Below, piece after piece: positions 33,299 through 45,171 of a stretch of DNA of 64,000 nt. The notes below the pieces were generated by a model. That model was not told the origin of the DNA and searched no databases. It was given only the letters and a program-made list of their open reading frames with translations. Position numbers and translations under genes: made by a program. The DNA comes from Plasmodium coatneyi (Eukaryota; Apicomplexa; Aconoidasida; Haemosporida; Plasmodiidae), in assembly GCF_001680005.1 (NCBI RefSeq), contig NC_033569.1:682001-746000 (forward strand), read 5' to 3'. How positions within the stretch are numbered: the first letter of the stretch is position 1; the number at the start of each line of letters is the position of its first letter.

Positions 33299-36200
33299 CT
33301 TTTAAAAGAGTATGTATGTATTTTTTTTTTTTTTTTTTTTTTTTGCGTTTTACAATGGGTCTATGTGTTCTTCTTCCGGATGCGCATATACGCATGTGTG
33401 TTTGCGTGTGCATATGCACATGGGTCTTCCCGAGCAGATTTACAAAACGGTTGAGGCTATTTTGTGTGTGCTCGAATGGCCTTGTTACAGAGGTGTACTA
33501 AGTGTACCCCGACAGTACCGCGGCTTGTATGTATACTTGCACAGATATGAGGGATTATGCACTCTGGACAAATCCCACACTTTCCTTCACACAGTGCGTT
33601 CAAACGGGGGAAAAAATGTTTTCTTAACTCATCGATTTTGTGTTCCTGGGTGAGAAGAAAGGAGGAGAGACATAGGTCCAGGAAAATCAAACAGGGAACG
33701 GACACAATTGTGAAAATAATTCCATATGTAGTTCTATACTTTTCCTTAATTTCGATTTTTTGAGATCTTTCGGTAACCCTTGGCCAATCTTTAGCCAGCC
33801 TTTTGCAAAACCTTTGTAACTACCCGTGCTGTACTTGGTTCCTCTTCGCTACACCTGCGCGTGATTTTTCAACCATATGGTACATCACCCGTTTGTGCTC
33901 TTTTTATTTATAGAATACTGATGCACAATTTTTTTCAGTCGGAAAAGTTTCACGGCACGGTGCAATTGCCTAATCGCGTTGGGTCATTTGCAAAAGGCGG
34001 TCCGCCCCGCGAGCACTTCCAGTATGCACCCACGTGTAAATAACTACGTACATATATATATATATGTATACTTATATATACGTACTTACACATATGTGTA
34101 TTTTTTTTTCCCCCCACCGCTGCAAAATCGGGGTTACATGACCCAGTCGCGTGGCCTCTGGAAATGACGAGCACAATGCGATGTACAGGTTTCCTTATTA
34201 TGTACACACACCTTTTACACGCCCAGCGCAGGTCATAAACGTGACGGGCAGAGCGGCAATGTGCGAATATAGCATGCCAAACTGGGATAACGCTGTTCCT
34301 GTACTTTTATGCAGTACGAACTTTTACATAGCACCGCGTAGAGAAGCACTTTCCACGGTGAAGTTGGATTAAGTGTATGTGTACGAGTAAATACAGTGGG
34401 ACTTTCCATCTCTTTCGCGACGCGGCTGAAGTGTGCCATATTGTTCCAACAGTGTAAAGGAAAATTTCCTTCTTTTTTCCTCTTTTTTGCGATTTTTTTT
34501 TTTCCGTTTTACCGTTTAACCCTTTTACACCTTTCACCTGTCATAGTGACAAATTTTTCGAAGGCACAGTGGTATGAATTTATTTTTTTCCATTTCACCA
34601 CGTGGGTGCCGTCTGTTCACTCGATTGTTCGATTGTTCCTTTTGGTTAATGATTTTTTAAATCGCTAAATGGCTTTTTATAGCCTGTTCCCTTTTTAGCG
34701 TTGCGTTAACACTCTGTTAGTTCTCTTTTTTTTAACGCCATGTTTTATGTGTTTTGTCCCTTTTTGCACTTTGTTGGAAATAAATGTAGAACAGCGCAGC
34801 GCGCAATTATTGCTTCCGCTATTCCCCCACTTGCATGCACGGTGGACATTTGGGCATAAGACCACGCGTGTGCTTATATATGGATGGGGAGAAGGGAAAA
34901 AGAAGAAAATGAACAAGCAGTCTTAATAATTCCTGCTTAAAAATGGGTGTACTGGTAAAATTGCCATTCCATCCGTCCTTTGCATTGTGTTTGTTTCATT
35001 TTATTGTTTTTTTTTTTTTTCCAATGGTGAAAAAAAGCCGCTTGACATGGCTTCGCTGGAGCAAGCTATATGTCAAACACACATTAGTACCTTCAGCAGT
35101 TATAAATATACAATAACATCGAATGGTCAGGAGAATTTGTTAGAAAAGGCCACTTTGTAAATGTGTAAAGAAAAAGGATTTATCATTATAACCCACTTTT
35201 ATGCTTAAATAAAGCGAAATGTTAAGTTTTAAATGGGGAGAGGGAAAAAAAAAAAAAAAAAAAAAACATCGCCATTTTTTTCCAACAATTTTTTTTTTTT
35301 ATAATGCAATTTTTTCGACAAGGGCATGAAAAACTGGCATAAATTTCCCATAAAAAAAAAAAAAAAAAAAAGGAACCCTTTTGTAAATGCCACACTGAGA
35401 AATTACACCGTTTAAGCAATGTTAGCCAGCTACTCGTTTATTTTTCTTTCCGAGGAGGATAATTTAAAAGGGTCATTATTTTTAAGCACGACGGGTGGAG
35501 CATCTTCCATGTAGAAAAAAATGTACAGAAAATATAGAAAGGGAAAAAGAAGAATTTTTTTTCTTTTTATTACATTTGCTTAATTCTCCGTGATGTGCAT
35601 ATACAAATGCGAGTATATACATATAGCCGATATTTTACATGTGCTCAGGGCGTACCATTTGGGCGCAACCGTTGTGTGTAAGCACGTCATAGCTACTGAG
35701 ATCCGCAGTTAAGCGTGACGTTACGGTTAATGGTAATTGGCAATGTCACTGTGAACGTACTTTATGCGCCGCTAGTTGATGTGATAACGGAACCGCAATA
35801 AAAGAATAACAAAAATTAGGCGAACGAATTTTACAACTGTTTGTCAACCCGCATTTTTCTCTGTCAATGAAAAAGTTAAATGTATATCCTCAAAAGCGTA
35901 TTGTAAAAAAAATATAAAAATAATATCCCCTACACATGTACATATACACGCATGTAATTTTTTTTTGTTTTTTTCGTTTGTGTGCTTTTACCTTTTTCTA
36001 TATTTATGTAGAAAAAAGGAGGCGTATGTAACATCGGCTAAATTGCGATGAATTTTTTCTTAAATGGAAATTCCACAAACTTGTTAAAGCAAGGGTGATC
36101 CACGGGGGAAAGAAGGCTTAATTTGATCGTCCTTCTTTTGACCTAATTTGATTTGATTTTATTTGATTTGATTTTTTTTCCAAGTCAAGTGAACCAAGTT

Positions 36201-36893
36201 TGTTCTTATTTGCACAACGCAGTAAGCAACTTCTACATGGCGCGTAAAACCCATGGTCAGTGGAAGTAGCTAAGTCAGAGTTAATAGAGGAGTGCCCTTC
36301 GAAGAGGCTTTTTTTTTGTTCTTTTTTTTGTGCGCTGTAAAGGTAGAAAATTAAGCAAGGCGAAAAGTAAAGCCTATCTATATCTATTTGAAGGGTTCGT
36401 AGGATAGAAAATGTAGTGAGAGAAACACATGACAACATAGGGGCAGTCGAACGAGCCAAGCCAAGGAAAACGTAACTGTTCTTCATTATAGGTACGGTAG
36501 GTACGACACAGCACCCGTTGGTGATGGTTGATTATCACCCCATGCCTCACTTTTTCAGTACGTATGACACAGCAACGCGTAGGGTAAGAAGTAGAAACCC
36601 TACGAGAAGAGGAATAATACACGGGCACTATACACAGTAGAGTGATAGAGAATATCGCACCGCTGAAGGCTTTAACAACAGATCCGCGGTAAAGACCGCC
36701 CATTTGGCTGTTTCAGCGTATGTGCTTATGTTCACCTAGGCCCATCTCCCTACCGGCACATGCACAAAGCCCGAAGATTCCGCGCCGACAGAACAGGCCG
36801 CCAAAAAAAAGGACCATCCCACGAACACCCATGCAGAGAACACCTATGTAAGTATAGTTACCAATTAAATTCTCTCATCGTAAAGAAAAAAAA
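33299..36893. other. Divergent intergenic region between KCTD gene and sphingomyelinase
   Basis: This 3.6-kb spacer separates two gene starts on opposite strands and should hold both promoters. It contains T24 at 33321-33344, an imperfect AT palindrome at 34049-34089, A22 at 35245-35266, A20 at 35353-35372 and a TTTGATTTGATT repeat at 36143-36180. No protein-like ORF or RNA gene is seen. Confidence 0.6.
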
Positions 36894-38735
36894 ATGAATA
36901 ACTTAAACGCCCTTACAGACACAACATTAACTATTATGTCGTATAATGTCCAAATGCTACCCGTTCCTTTAAGCAACCAGTTAAATTTATCGACCAGACA
37001 AGATGCCCTAATTGAATACATATGCACCCTGGACGATCTGCTCAACATAGATATACTTGTTCTAAACGAAGTGTTCACGAGGGACTTTTATGACTTGCTT
37101 ACCAAGGGAAAGGTCAAGGATAAATTTCCCTACCATACTAATGTGATTGGCAGGAAGGATGAGGGAACTGTGAAGTGGAGCAAGTCCATCGCGCAGGTCG
37201 AGAAAGACGCAAGGGTGGGGAGTAGTACCAAGGGGAAGACTCCAAAGAAGAAGGCAGCCGAAGGGAAGGTCCCTAATGACCTGAACAGGAAGGTTGTCAG
37301 CACGAAGGCGGCGCCTCCCAAAGGACCACCCTCCAAAGTAACCACATTAGGAGGAGCCATTCCAAGGGGACAGAAAACGTCGTCCCTTAACTCAAGTGAC
37401 ACGAACAATAACAATGAGGAGGAAGCGGGGGAGACACTAAACCTGGATTCCAGCGATGCCAGCAATAGGAGTGATTCCGAGTGCATTTTATCGTTCCACT
37501 GCGGCGTCGAAAGGGGAAACAAAATAAAGGGAAAGTCAAGCAGTCACAATTATAAGGTGGTGGAGAATAGCAATGAAAGAAGCAACGAAAGATTCAACGG
37601 GGGGGATGAGTCCACCAAAACGGAGAGTAGCAACAGCGATAAAGAAGCACAGTGCAGTGAAACGGACGACGGAATGGTCTTCCCGGGGGAAAGACAGAAT
37701 CTGTGGGTGAATAGCAGGGGGTCGACCAAGAAGGGTGCTCCCGGGAGGACCCCACATGCGAACGTAGATGAGCTCACTAAGGAGAGCAGCAGTAGGAGGA
37801 ACACAGCCGACTTAGAGAACAACAACGGGGATAGTAAGTTGAGCACACAGAGTAGTTACCGCACAGATGGTAAGTTGAGCATACAAAGTAGTAACAACGC
37901 GGGGGAAGATCACATAAACGCAATTTGCGATATAACGAGTGAAGACAAAACGAGCACATATAACCGTGTGAACAGTGCAGAAAATTTGAAAGAAAAAAAG
38001 TCCGAAGGTAAGAAGAACAAAAAAAAGAACCAACAGAATATAAGCAGCTTCGATTCCGTGTCAGGCAAATCAAAATTTTATCATTTCCTAAACGGAGGTG
38101 TAATCGTTCTGTCCAAGCACCCCTTTTTACACAAGCATGCCATGCTATATAGCAACAGTAAATTTCCAGACATGTTCTGTACAAAGGGTGCCATTTACAT
38201 AAAATTGTCTGTTAATAACAAACCAGTGAATGTGATAGCAACCCACTTGCAAGCAGGAGATTCGAGTGGGGAGCAGAATTGCAGGTGGAAGCAATTAAAT
38301 GAATTGAGCAACTGGGTATATAATGGGACGCCAAGTTTGCATATAAAAAAAAATGAGCCCCTTTTTTTTGTTGGCGATTTTAATATTAGATATGAGGTAG
38401 ATAAATCATTTTTTGATAAAGTACTGTCCAGTGATTGCTTAAATAGCTACGTGACAAAGAAGGCACTGGAAACGACTTTCGATTCTTACCTGAACGACTA
38501 CTGCATGCATATGGAGCGTGATTACTCCTTTAAATATAAATACACGTTAGACTATATATTGGTAAATAAGGACTGCAACGTGAAGACCCTCGTGCCACAG
38601 ACAGCCATTCAGAAGGGCTACCGGCCAATTCAGATCATAAAATGTTTGTTCGGCTTTATTCCTTACAAATGTACTTACGTGCATCACCCCAGTGACCACT
38701 TCCCGATATATGCCACGTTTAAAATTCCGAATTAG
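36894..38735 (+). CDS. NSM: Neutral sphingomyelinase (endonuclease/exonuclease/phosphatase fold)
   Basis: This is a 613-aa single-exon protein. Conserved catalytic positions of the DNase I-like sphingomyelinase fold are visible: Asn18 in SYNVQ, Glu59 in LNEVF (metal), His451 in ATHLQAGDSSGEQN, Asp495 and Asn497 in GDFNIR, and Asp601-His602 in PSDHFP. It should cleave sphingomyelin to ceramide and phosphocholine, and in Plasmodium the family has also been linked to lysophospholipid cleavage. About 300 residues (roughly 90-385) of Ser/Asn/Lys/Thr-rich low complexity separate the N-terminal strand with Asn18/Glu59 from the main domain, so the protein is much longer than the core fold. No clear membrane segment is seen. 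It matches the P. falciparum NSM locus by synteny, from memory. Confidence 0.92.
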   Translation: MNNLNALTDTTLTIMSYNVQMLPVPLSNQLNLSTRQDALIEYICTLDDLLNIDILVLNEVFTRDFYDLLTKGKVKDKFPYHTNVIGRKDEGTVKWSKSIAQVEKDARVGSSTKGKTPKKKAAEGKVPNDLNRKVVSTKAAPPKGPPSKVTTLGGAIPRGQKTSSLNSSDTNNNNEEEAGETLNLDSSDASNRSDSECILSFHCGVERGNKIKGKSSSHNYKVVENSNERSNERFNGGDESTKTESSNSDKEAQCSETDDGMVFPGERQNLWVNSRGSTKKGAPGRTPHANVDELTKESSSRRNTADLENNNGDSKLSTQSSYRTDGKLSIQSSNNAGEDHINAICDITSEDKTSTYNRVNSAENLKEKKSEGKKNKKKNQQNISSFDSVSGKSKFYHFLNGGVIVLSKHPFLHKHAMLYSNSKFPDMFCTKGAIYIKLSVNNKPVNVIATHLQAGDSSGEQNCRWKQLNELSNWVYNGTPSLHIKKNEPLFFVGDFNIRYEVDKSFFDKVLSSDCLNSYVTKKALETTFDSYLNDYCMHMERDYSFKYKYTLDYILVNKDCNVKTLVPQTAIQKGYRPIQIIKCLFGFIPYKCTYVHHPSDHFPIYATFKIPN

Positions 38736-39495
38736 TGCTGCGGGGGTTAGGAGGTGCACCTGCCCTCCACACGCGCACACACGTACACACACCTGGATTG
38801 TTTGCCCCAGGTGTAGCCGTCTAATCAGTTTCCCCGCAATTCAATTGTACCATTTGTCTATCGCGCATTTTTTTTCTGTCATGCATCCACTTAATTTAAT
38901 AAGAGCATTGCTCTCGTTTGATATGTAATTTGTTCCATGGCAACAACACCTTATCATTTCATGATTTTTCTCCCGTTTGTTTTGTTACACGTGGCGCAAC
39001 TCGTCCAATGTTGTCCCCATCCGACTCCATTCGATTTTCTTTTTTTTTTGTTTTTTTTTGTACATTTTTTTTTTTTGTCATTTTTCAATACGTACTGATT
39101 ACAACCCCTTTCAATACTACCACCAAGCAAAAGGATTTACCTTTTTCGCTTCTCCACGAGAATAAAAACGGAGCAGCGTCCGCAATTATTGGCAAGGCTA
39201 CACGAAAATTCGGGCAAACAATAAACTGGACGGGTTCCCATCCGGCCAAACTTATCACCGCGCCTTAACAAATTTAACATTAAAACGAGTTTATCATACT
39301 GGGGTTAATTTCACCAGGGGGGAAGGAGTTACCCCTCCTCTGTAATCCTCCTCATTTCAAAATAGGTGTTGCAAAAATGACGCGTTGGTTTGGGGAAAAT
39401 ATTTCTTAACAATGCGCCAATGGGAAGAACGTGAAAAAAAAAAAAAGTTCATACGCAGTTGGATGCCACAAATTGTCCTTCCGCTTTTGTTGCCT
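38736..39495. other. Convergent intergenic region
   Basis: This short spacer lies between the 3' ends of the sphingomyelinase (plus) and the acidic gene (minus). It carries T-rich runs at 39042-39085 typical of 3' flanks here. No other feature is seen. Confidence 0.6.
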
Positions 39496-42400
39496 TCACA
39501 GATTTCCTTTTTGGTGGAAAAATTCGAGCAGCCTGATAATGTAGAGGAATCGCAATCCTTGGTTGAACTGTGCGGGGGGCTTCATCTTTTTCGTGTTGCT
39601 GCGGGGGGGAGGTACGTTGAGCGGGAAATGAAGCAAGGAAAACATAAACAGGTGCAACAGCGCAATATCGCACGGTGTAAACTCCAACGGTGGGAGAGTC
39701 CACAGCTGATTGACTCACTTGAAGAAAGACTCCAACAGGAATAGCACATTAAGGATGATATCCGCACGGTTGGCAGCCGATTCAATCTCGTGGTGCAGGA
39801 GGTGCTGCTTGTCCACGTGGGGCAAGCTCAGAAACGAAATCTCGGGGATGTTCTCATCGGAGTTCCTGGTCTTGAAAAAATCACGCAACGTGTTTATGAA
39901 TACATAAGACAAGTGAACAATGGCTTGGAAGCTACTTCCATTGGGGAAGACAAAGCTGCTAATAAGGATGTCATAAGTGATACAATTCTTATTTTGTAAA
40001 ACATCCGTTGAAGAAGATTCGGGGTTTTCACTTCTGTTACTTTTTATAACAATTAAAAATTTTCCATAGGAAGTAAAAAATGGTACAATAAAATACGACT
40101 CGTCTAGTAAGGAGGACGAAAGGTGATCAACAAAGAGTTGGTGAATTTTCTTCTGTTTAATAATCCTGTGGCATGTTTCTTTTAATTTTAAAAAATCTAC
40201 ATGCCTCACAATTTGCACGTCGCAACAGTATACACAGGGCAGTTTAGCCAAGTAGCTATTATTCAATTCGGACTGAAAAACGAATTTTTTTTTAAGTACA
40301 TTGGAATAATTGTAATTCAAACAGGAGATGAACATATTTACACACTGAACAGTGGGTACTGAGTTGCTATATAAGCTCTGAATGTGCGACAAAACTTGCT
40401 TCTTTATTTTAAATTGGCGAAAAAACAAGCTGCAGTAGTGAGGAATATATTTGTCCAGCTCGATGTAGTAGGAAATGTTTGCTAATTTGTCTTGTGCATT
40501 TTGTTCGTTGAATATTTCTTTTATCGATTGGAATAGAATGTGGTAATTTTGCAGTGGAACATAGGAAATGTATTTTTTTTTTTTTTTTTTTTTTCCCATT
40601 TGTTTCCTTTTCGGAGTCTTCACTTGGGAACGCCTTCCTCAGGAAGAAGCTATTTATGACATTGTCACTACCACACCCAACCTGGTAATCGTCGAAGCGG
40701 TTTGCCCCTACGCCGCTGCCCTTATTTCTTCTCACTGTGGAGATATTATTTTCGTTCAAATAATTTTCAATCCCCGAATTGATAAAAACAAATTGACTCA
40801 TATCTTTGAGTTCCTTTTTCAATTCTTTAATTTCTTTTACGATGGAAAATATGATCACCAGGAATATTTTATATGCCCTTCTCAATTTGTTACATTTGAA
40901 TAGCGCTATTTTTTCTTCCCACTTTTTGGTGTACTTTTCTTTAAACTTTTTGTACTTTACCAGGTTGCTTAATTTTTTCACCTTACTCAGGAACAGGTCT
41001 TTCTCCTCTGCGTGATTTTCCACTGTGCACTTTTTGTCGCACCGGAGGAGGTTCCTCAGGTATTCTGCGTACCACCCCTTGTCCGGGTTGCCTCTGTTAG
41101 ACGACTTGAGCAAGTGAACGATCTGATCGTCATCCGTTTCGTTACCCGCTTCATCGTCCTCTTCTTCTTCCTCAGCACTTTCATCTTCGTCCATTTCTTT
41201 TTCCTCCTCGGAGTCATCCACTTCGTCAACTTCTTCCTCTCCCTCATCATCACTTTCTTCGTCACTCGAAATAGAGTGGTCACTCTCTGGGGTGTTCGCA
41301 TTGTCCTCCTTTTCCGACTGGTTTACTTGCCCGTTTAGATCTTCATTTTGCCCTTCCTCTGTTCGCTGTTTTTTTTTGGGGGACTCTGTGGAGCCATGTT
41401 CCTCCTTCTGGTCCTCCTCGGATGAGACTTCCTCGTTTGAAGAGGCCTCTCCCTCACTGGATGCTTCTTCTCCCCCGTTTGAGGCGGCTTCCCCCTTGCC
41501 GGACACACCAGCACATGCTTTTTCAGCGTCATCATGCTCGCTCTTACGTTCGTCCAACTCATCTGGAGGGTCCATCTCATGTTCTCCCTCACCTGATATG
41601 GTAACCATTCCAGTTCCGTTCTGCGCGCTGACCTCTGCCTCCCCATTGGGGTTACTACTGCCTGGTTGCCCCCCTTCCGTTGCACCTCCCCCATTTTGCA
41701 CCTTCCCTGGGGAAACTCCACCCTCTGCAGTGTTCACTAATTTGTCCTCATTCTCACTTTGGCATTTATGCAGTCCATCAGTCTCCCCCAAACTTTGTGA
41801 AAATATTTCTGGCTTGGTTTCTTCTTCTTTAAACGTGTCCAACTCGTTTTTACCATCATCCTTAACTTCGTCTTGAATTGTATTTTCCTCCATTTCGTTA
41901 CACTCAAGTGAGTTCTGTTCATGGGAGTTGTCCCCAAGTGCCGCTGCCACTTCTTCCCCGTCGTGATTCTCCGTTTGTTTTACTTGACTCATGTCTGTCT
42001 GCGGGGGGAGCAATGGAATTTCTTCTAGGGATCTCTCTTCCATCGCTCCATCGCTATTTTCGTCGTCACATAGTGGATGGTAATTCTCCTTTCCGTCATT
42101 CTGTTGAATGTCCCTTTCTTCCGTCATGTCAGGGCTGGCCTTTGGGTCCTGCTCAGTTTTGTCTTCACTGAGGGGTTCCACTTCGGCCAGTTCATCATCC
42201 GCCCCGTCGCTTTTACTATCCTCCTCTTCTGCAGACGACTGTGACTGGGAGGAGCTCGCCGAGCTTTGTTCTCCAGAGTGCTCGCTTGGCTCCTTATCCG
42301 AGGAGCACTCTTCTTCTAAGTGGCTGTCTTCCGATTTTTCTGCCTCCCTTTCGTCTTCCTCACTTTTGGCTGCGTCCCCCTCTGGGTTGCTCCCAACGCG

Positions 42401-44175
42401 AGGAGTGCCATTTTCTGTTATTCCAATTTGAAGGAGGTGATTAGTTTCTGGGACCTTCCCTTGGTTGTCACGTTCCGTGTCATCTGCATTTATCTCATCT
42501 GGAGTCTTTTCATTAACCTCCAATTTGGGTAGGCACCCTTCAGGAGGAATGTTCCTTTCCTCCCCAGCAGGAAGTGAACTTGTTTTAGGATGCTTGATTG
42601 TCTGTCCATTTTTAAACAAGTTTGCGAAAAAATTCTTTATGTATCCCTTTTGCGGAGGTTCATTTGGGTTATCAAGTTTGTTACTTTGCTGATTGGGGTA
42701 ACCGTCCAGGGATGGCATTTTCCCATTCGGCTCAGTGTCCCCCTTGGGAGGGCTGTGCGAGTTATTAATGTGGGAACCCCCTCCAAATGGATGCCCCTCT
42801 GATTTTACCGAAATGGAGTTTTTCAAAATGTGTAGACTGCCGCTTCTAGAATCTTCGTACGTTCCTGACTTAGCATAGTCACTTTGGTTGTAGAGTAAAA
42901 GAGTGTTTTTCCTTCCCAGGCTGTTCTTGCTTAAGTCATTGCTGCTCTGTGGTTGGATTATTTCGCTAGGAGCATAGTCACTTGGGGAGTATTTCCCCTT
43001 GGAGGGGTCACTCCTGCTGTATTCGCTAATCTCCGTCATGTCTAAAAACAAGTCGGGGATTTTACTAAACTGTTGGAATATTTTTTTATTGCATTCATTC
43101 ATAGAGAGGAAAAGCAATTCTTCGTGTGACTTCTCCCTCTTAAGTGCCTTTAACTTATTTTTTATCTTTTCCACCTTAGCAGAGTTAATTCTTGTATGCG
43201 TTAGTTTTGTACTCTTCTCACTTGGGTACCCCTCATCGAAGGCGCAGCAGTTGCTGCCATTATCTACGTCATCAATAAAACAATAGTAGCAGTTTTCCAC
43301 GAAGGACGCAATTTGTTCATATATTAAAATGTCCCTCTCGACAGGGGTACCCCCCTTGGTGATAATTTTGCCATTCCCCAAATAATTTAAGACGTTTATT
43401 ATGTCCACAAAATAATAAAAGTTTTTTAAGTTTGTAAAAAAGACGGCATTGAATATAAAGAAGAATCCACACTTGTCATTTACAATGGAGGAGAAAATGT
43501 CGCTCAGGCTTTTGCTGTATTTTTCATGGTCCTGAAAATTGTACTTTCGTATCGTGCTATTTTGCATGCCGCCATTTTCTGTGCCACTTTTCCCTGGCAC
43601 TGTTACCTTGTGCTGAGCAGCACCAAGTGTGCCCCCCCGGGGGGGAGACCCATCTCCCCACTATTGTCATCCGTCGTGTAAAACTGGTAAATACAGAGTA
43701 GCGATTTTAATATTTCCAAATGATGGAACGTCGTTGGATGGTTCTTCTCTTCCGTCTTCTCTGCGTCTGCATTGTTTTCATTCGAAATGTCAGCGAATGT
43801 CCTTTTTTTTGTTTTATGATTTTTTTGTTCATGTGTGTAGCGCTGCGCTTGGTCCCTCTTCTTCCTCATCATGGTCATGATAGGATGCTTCCCCTTCTCC
43901 TCGCGATGGTCACCCCTTTGGATGCTCATCTTAAGCATGTTAAAATGTGCGTATAGGCTATTTATTTTATTGTACAGCCAGACCTTTCCGTATGTGTACT
44001 TTTCCAAGTTTCCCTTTTTCTTGCTTTGCGTTATGAGGAAATTTGTCTCCATGGGATTTGCTTCATTTTGCCGACTTTCTTTACAATGGGCGGCCTCCCT
44101 TCCTTTTAATTTTTTTTTTTTTAGGGGGGGGCTTTCTCCCGCCATTCTTTTTTTTGCGCTGCACACTTGGGCCAT
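39496..44175 (-). CDS. Long acidic protein of unknown function, two exons, with two homopolymer frame breaks
   Basis: The gene starts at ATG 44175. A first segment of about 177 codons is Lys-rich. The frame then shifts at a C7G7 junction (43632-43645), continues for about 1,000 codons, shifts again at an A22 run (40573-40594), and runs to a donor AA|GTGAGT at 39719. A last exon, 39598-39496 (acceptor CCGCAG), adds a basic 34-residue tail. Adding one base at the first site and removing one at the second gives exactly 1,520 codons. The middle is extremely Glu/Asp/Ser/Asn-rich (about 41150-42560). Folded-looking parts are N-terminal (FFFIFNAVFFTNLKNFYYFV) and C-terminal (YNYSNVLKKKFVF ... FVVxF-like blocks). 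I recognise no domain. An acidic nuclear or nucleolar protein is a guess. Confidence 0.72.
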
Positions 44176-45171
44176 TTCGCCAAGTCAGCCCAAGCGGGGG
44201 GCCTCAGATTAGCAATGAGCAGGTACGTTTGTCCAGGTACATACGTGATGCTGCCTGTTTGCCTCTTCGTATCTGCGTCTCAGGACACGTGGAATCGCGT
44301 ATGCTTAACGCAGAGGGCTGCCAGCTATCTTCAAGGGACCCTTCATTCCCTAAGCGAACGTGCAGTTCTTGTCTCGTGCAAGCCCCTCTGCCAAATCTGC
44401 GCGGAACAAGGAGTGTGCCAGACGAAGGTTCGAGTATGTGAAAATGTGCATGCTTAGCGGCACGAACAAGGGTTACAAAACTGCGTAGTGACAAAGCTGT
44501 GCGGTGACAAAGCTACGCTGTGACAAAACTGCCAAGTTGCAAAATTGCAATACTTCAAAGGAACCATTCAAGCGGATGGAACCAAATGGCACAAAACGTG
44601 TGCAGGGTGAAAGTTGACCCAATTTGTTGGCAACCTGAATTTTTTTTTCACCATTATTTTTTTTATTATTACTTTTTTTTTTTTTTTTTTTTGTCGCTCT
44701 GGTTCCTCCCGCGTGCTCTGCCCGCGCGTCACGTCCGCGTTCGACCACAACTGTGGCATTATCCTTACAGCATACCGCTTTACCTTTTAGGGAAGATATA
44801 TAACGAATTGGTAAAAAAATAAAAATTGAGATTTCTCTCCATTCGTGATTTTCCTTGCAACTTTCTGCATTCCGCTGGTGCGGCTTCCTATGGTTGTTCC
44901 TACAGTGCATGCACTACAGGTGTGTACGCACATGCAAGCATGCTGTTAAGCAACCCGTGGGAAATAAGCAGAAGTGACAAATGACATTTCCGTTTTAGTT
45001 GTCACCACTGTGAGGAAATGTGGACAAACAAAAAAGAGGAAGGTTCATGTTTACATACCAGCTACACATGTGTGCATGCGTGTAGAAACAATTTGTGAAC
45101 CCCTACTTATCGCGTCAGCGTAAAAAAAGACGACTCCTTTTCCTAACTGATAATCGGAAGATTCCCCTTGA
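44176..45171. other. Divergent intergenic region with a 16-bp tandem repeat
   Basis: This 1-kb spacer lies between the starts of the acidic gene (minus) and the p22-like gene (plus). It holds the 16-bp repeat at 44472-44551 and an interrupted T-rich tract at 44640-44692. It probably acts as a shared promoter region. Confidence 0.6.
44472..44551. repeat. Tandem repeat, 5 copies of a 16-bp unit
   Basis: Five 16-base units follow the pattern GTGACAAARCTGYGCR: GTTACAAAACTGCGTA, GTGACAAAGCTGTGCG, GTGACAAAGCTACGCT, GTGACAAAACTGCCAA and a more diverged fifth. It lies about 300 bases upstream of the acidic gene's ATG. Confidence 0.85.

Noticed and set aside
39385..39744. 119-codon plus-strand ORF
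   Set aside because: It is antisense to the spliced last exon and the preceding end of the acidic minus-strand gene, which has better splice and coding evidence.
43600..43649. A 50-base intron explaining the first frame break of the acidic gene
   Set aside because: A donor and acceptor can be placed in phase, but 50 bases of GC-rich sequence is shorter and richer in G+C than any other intron in this window.
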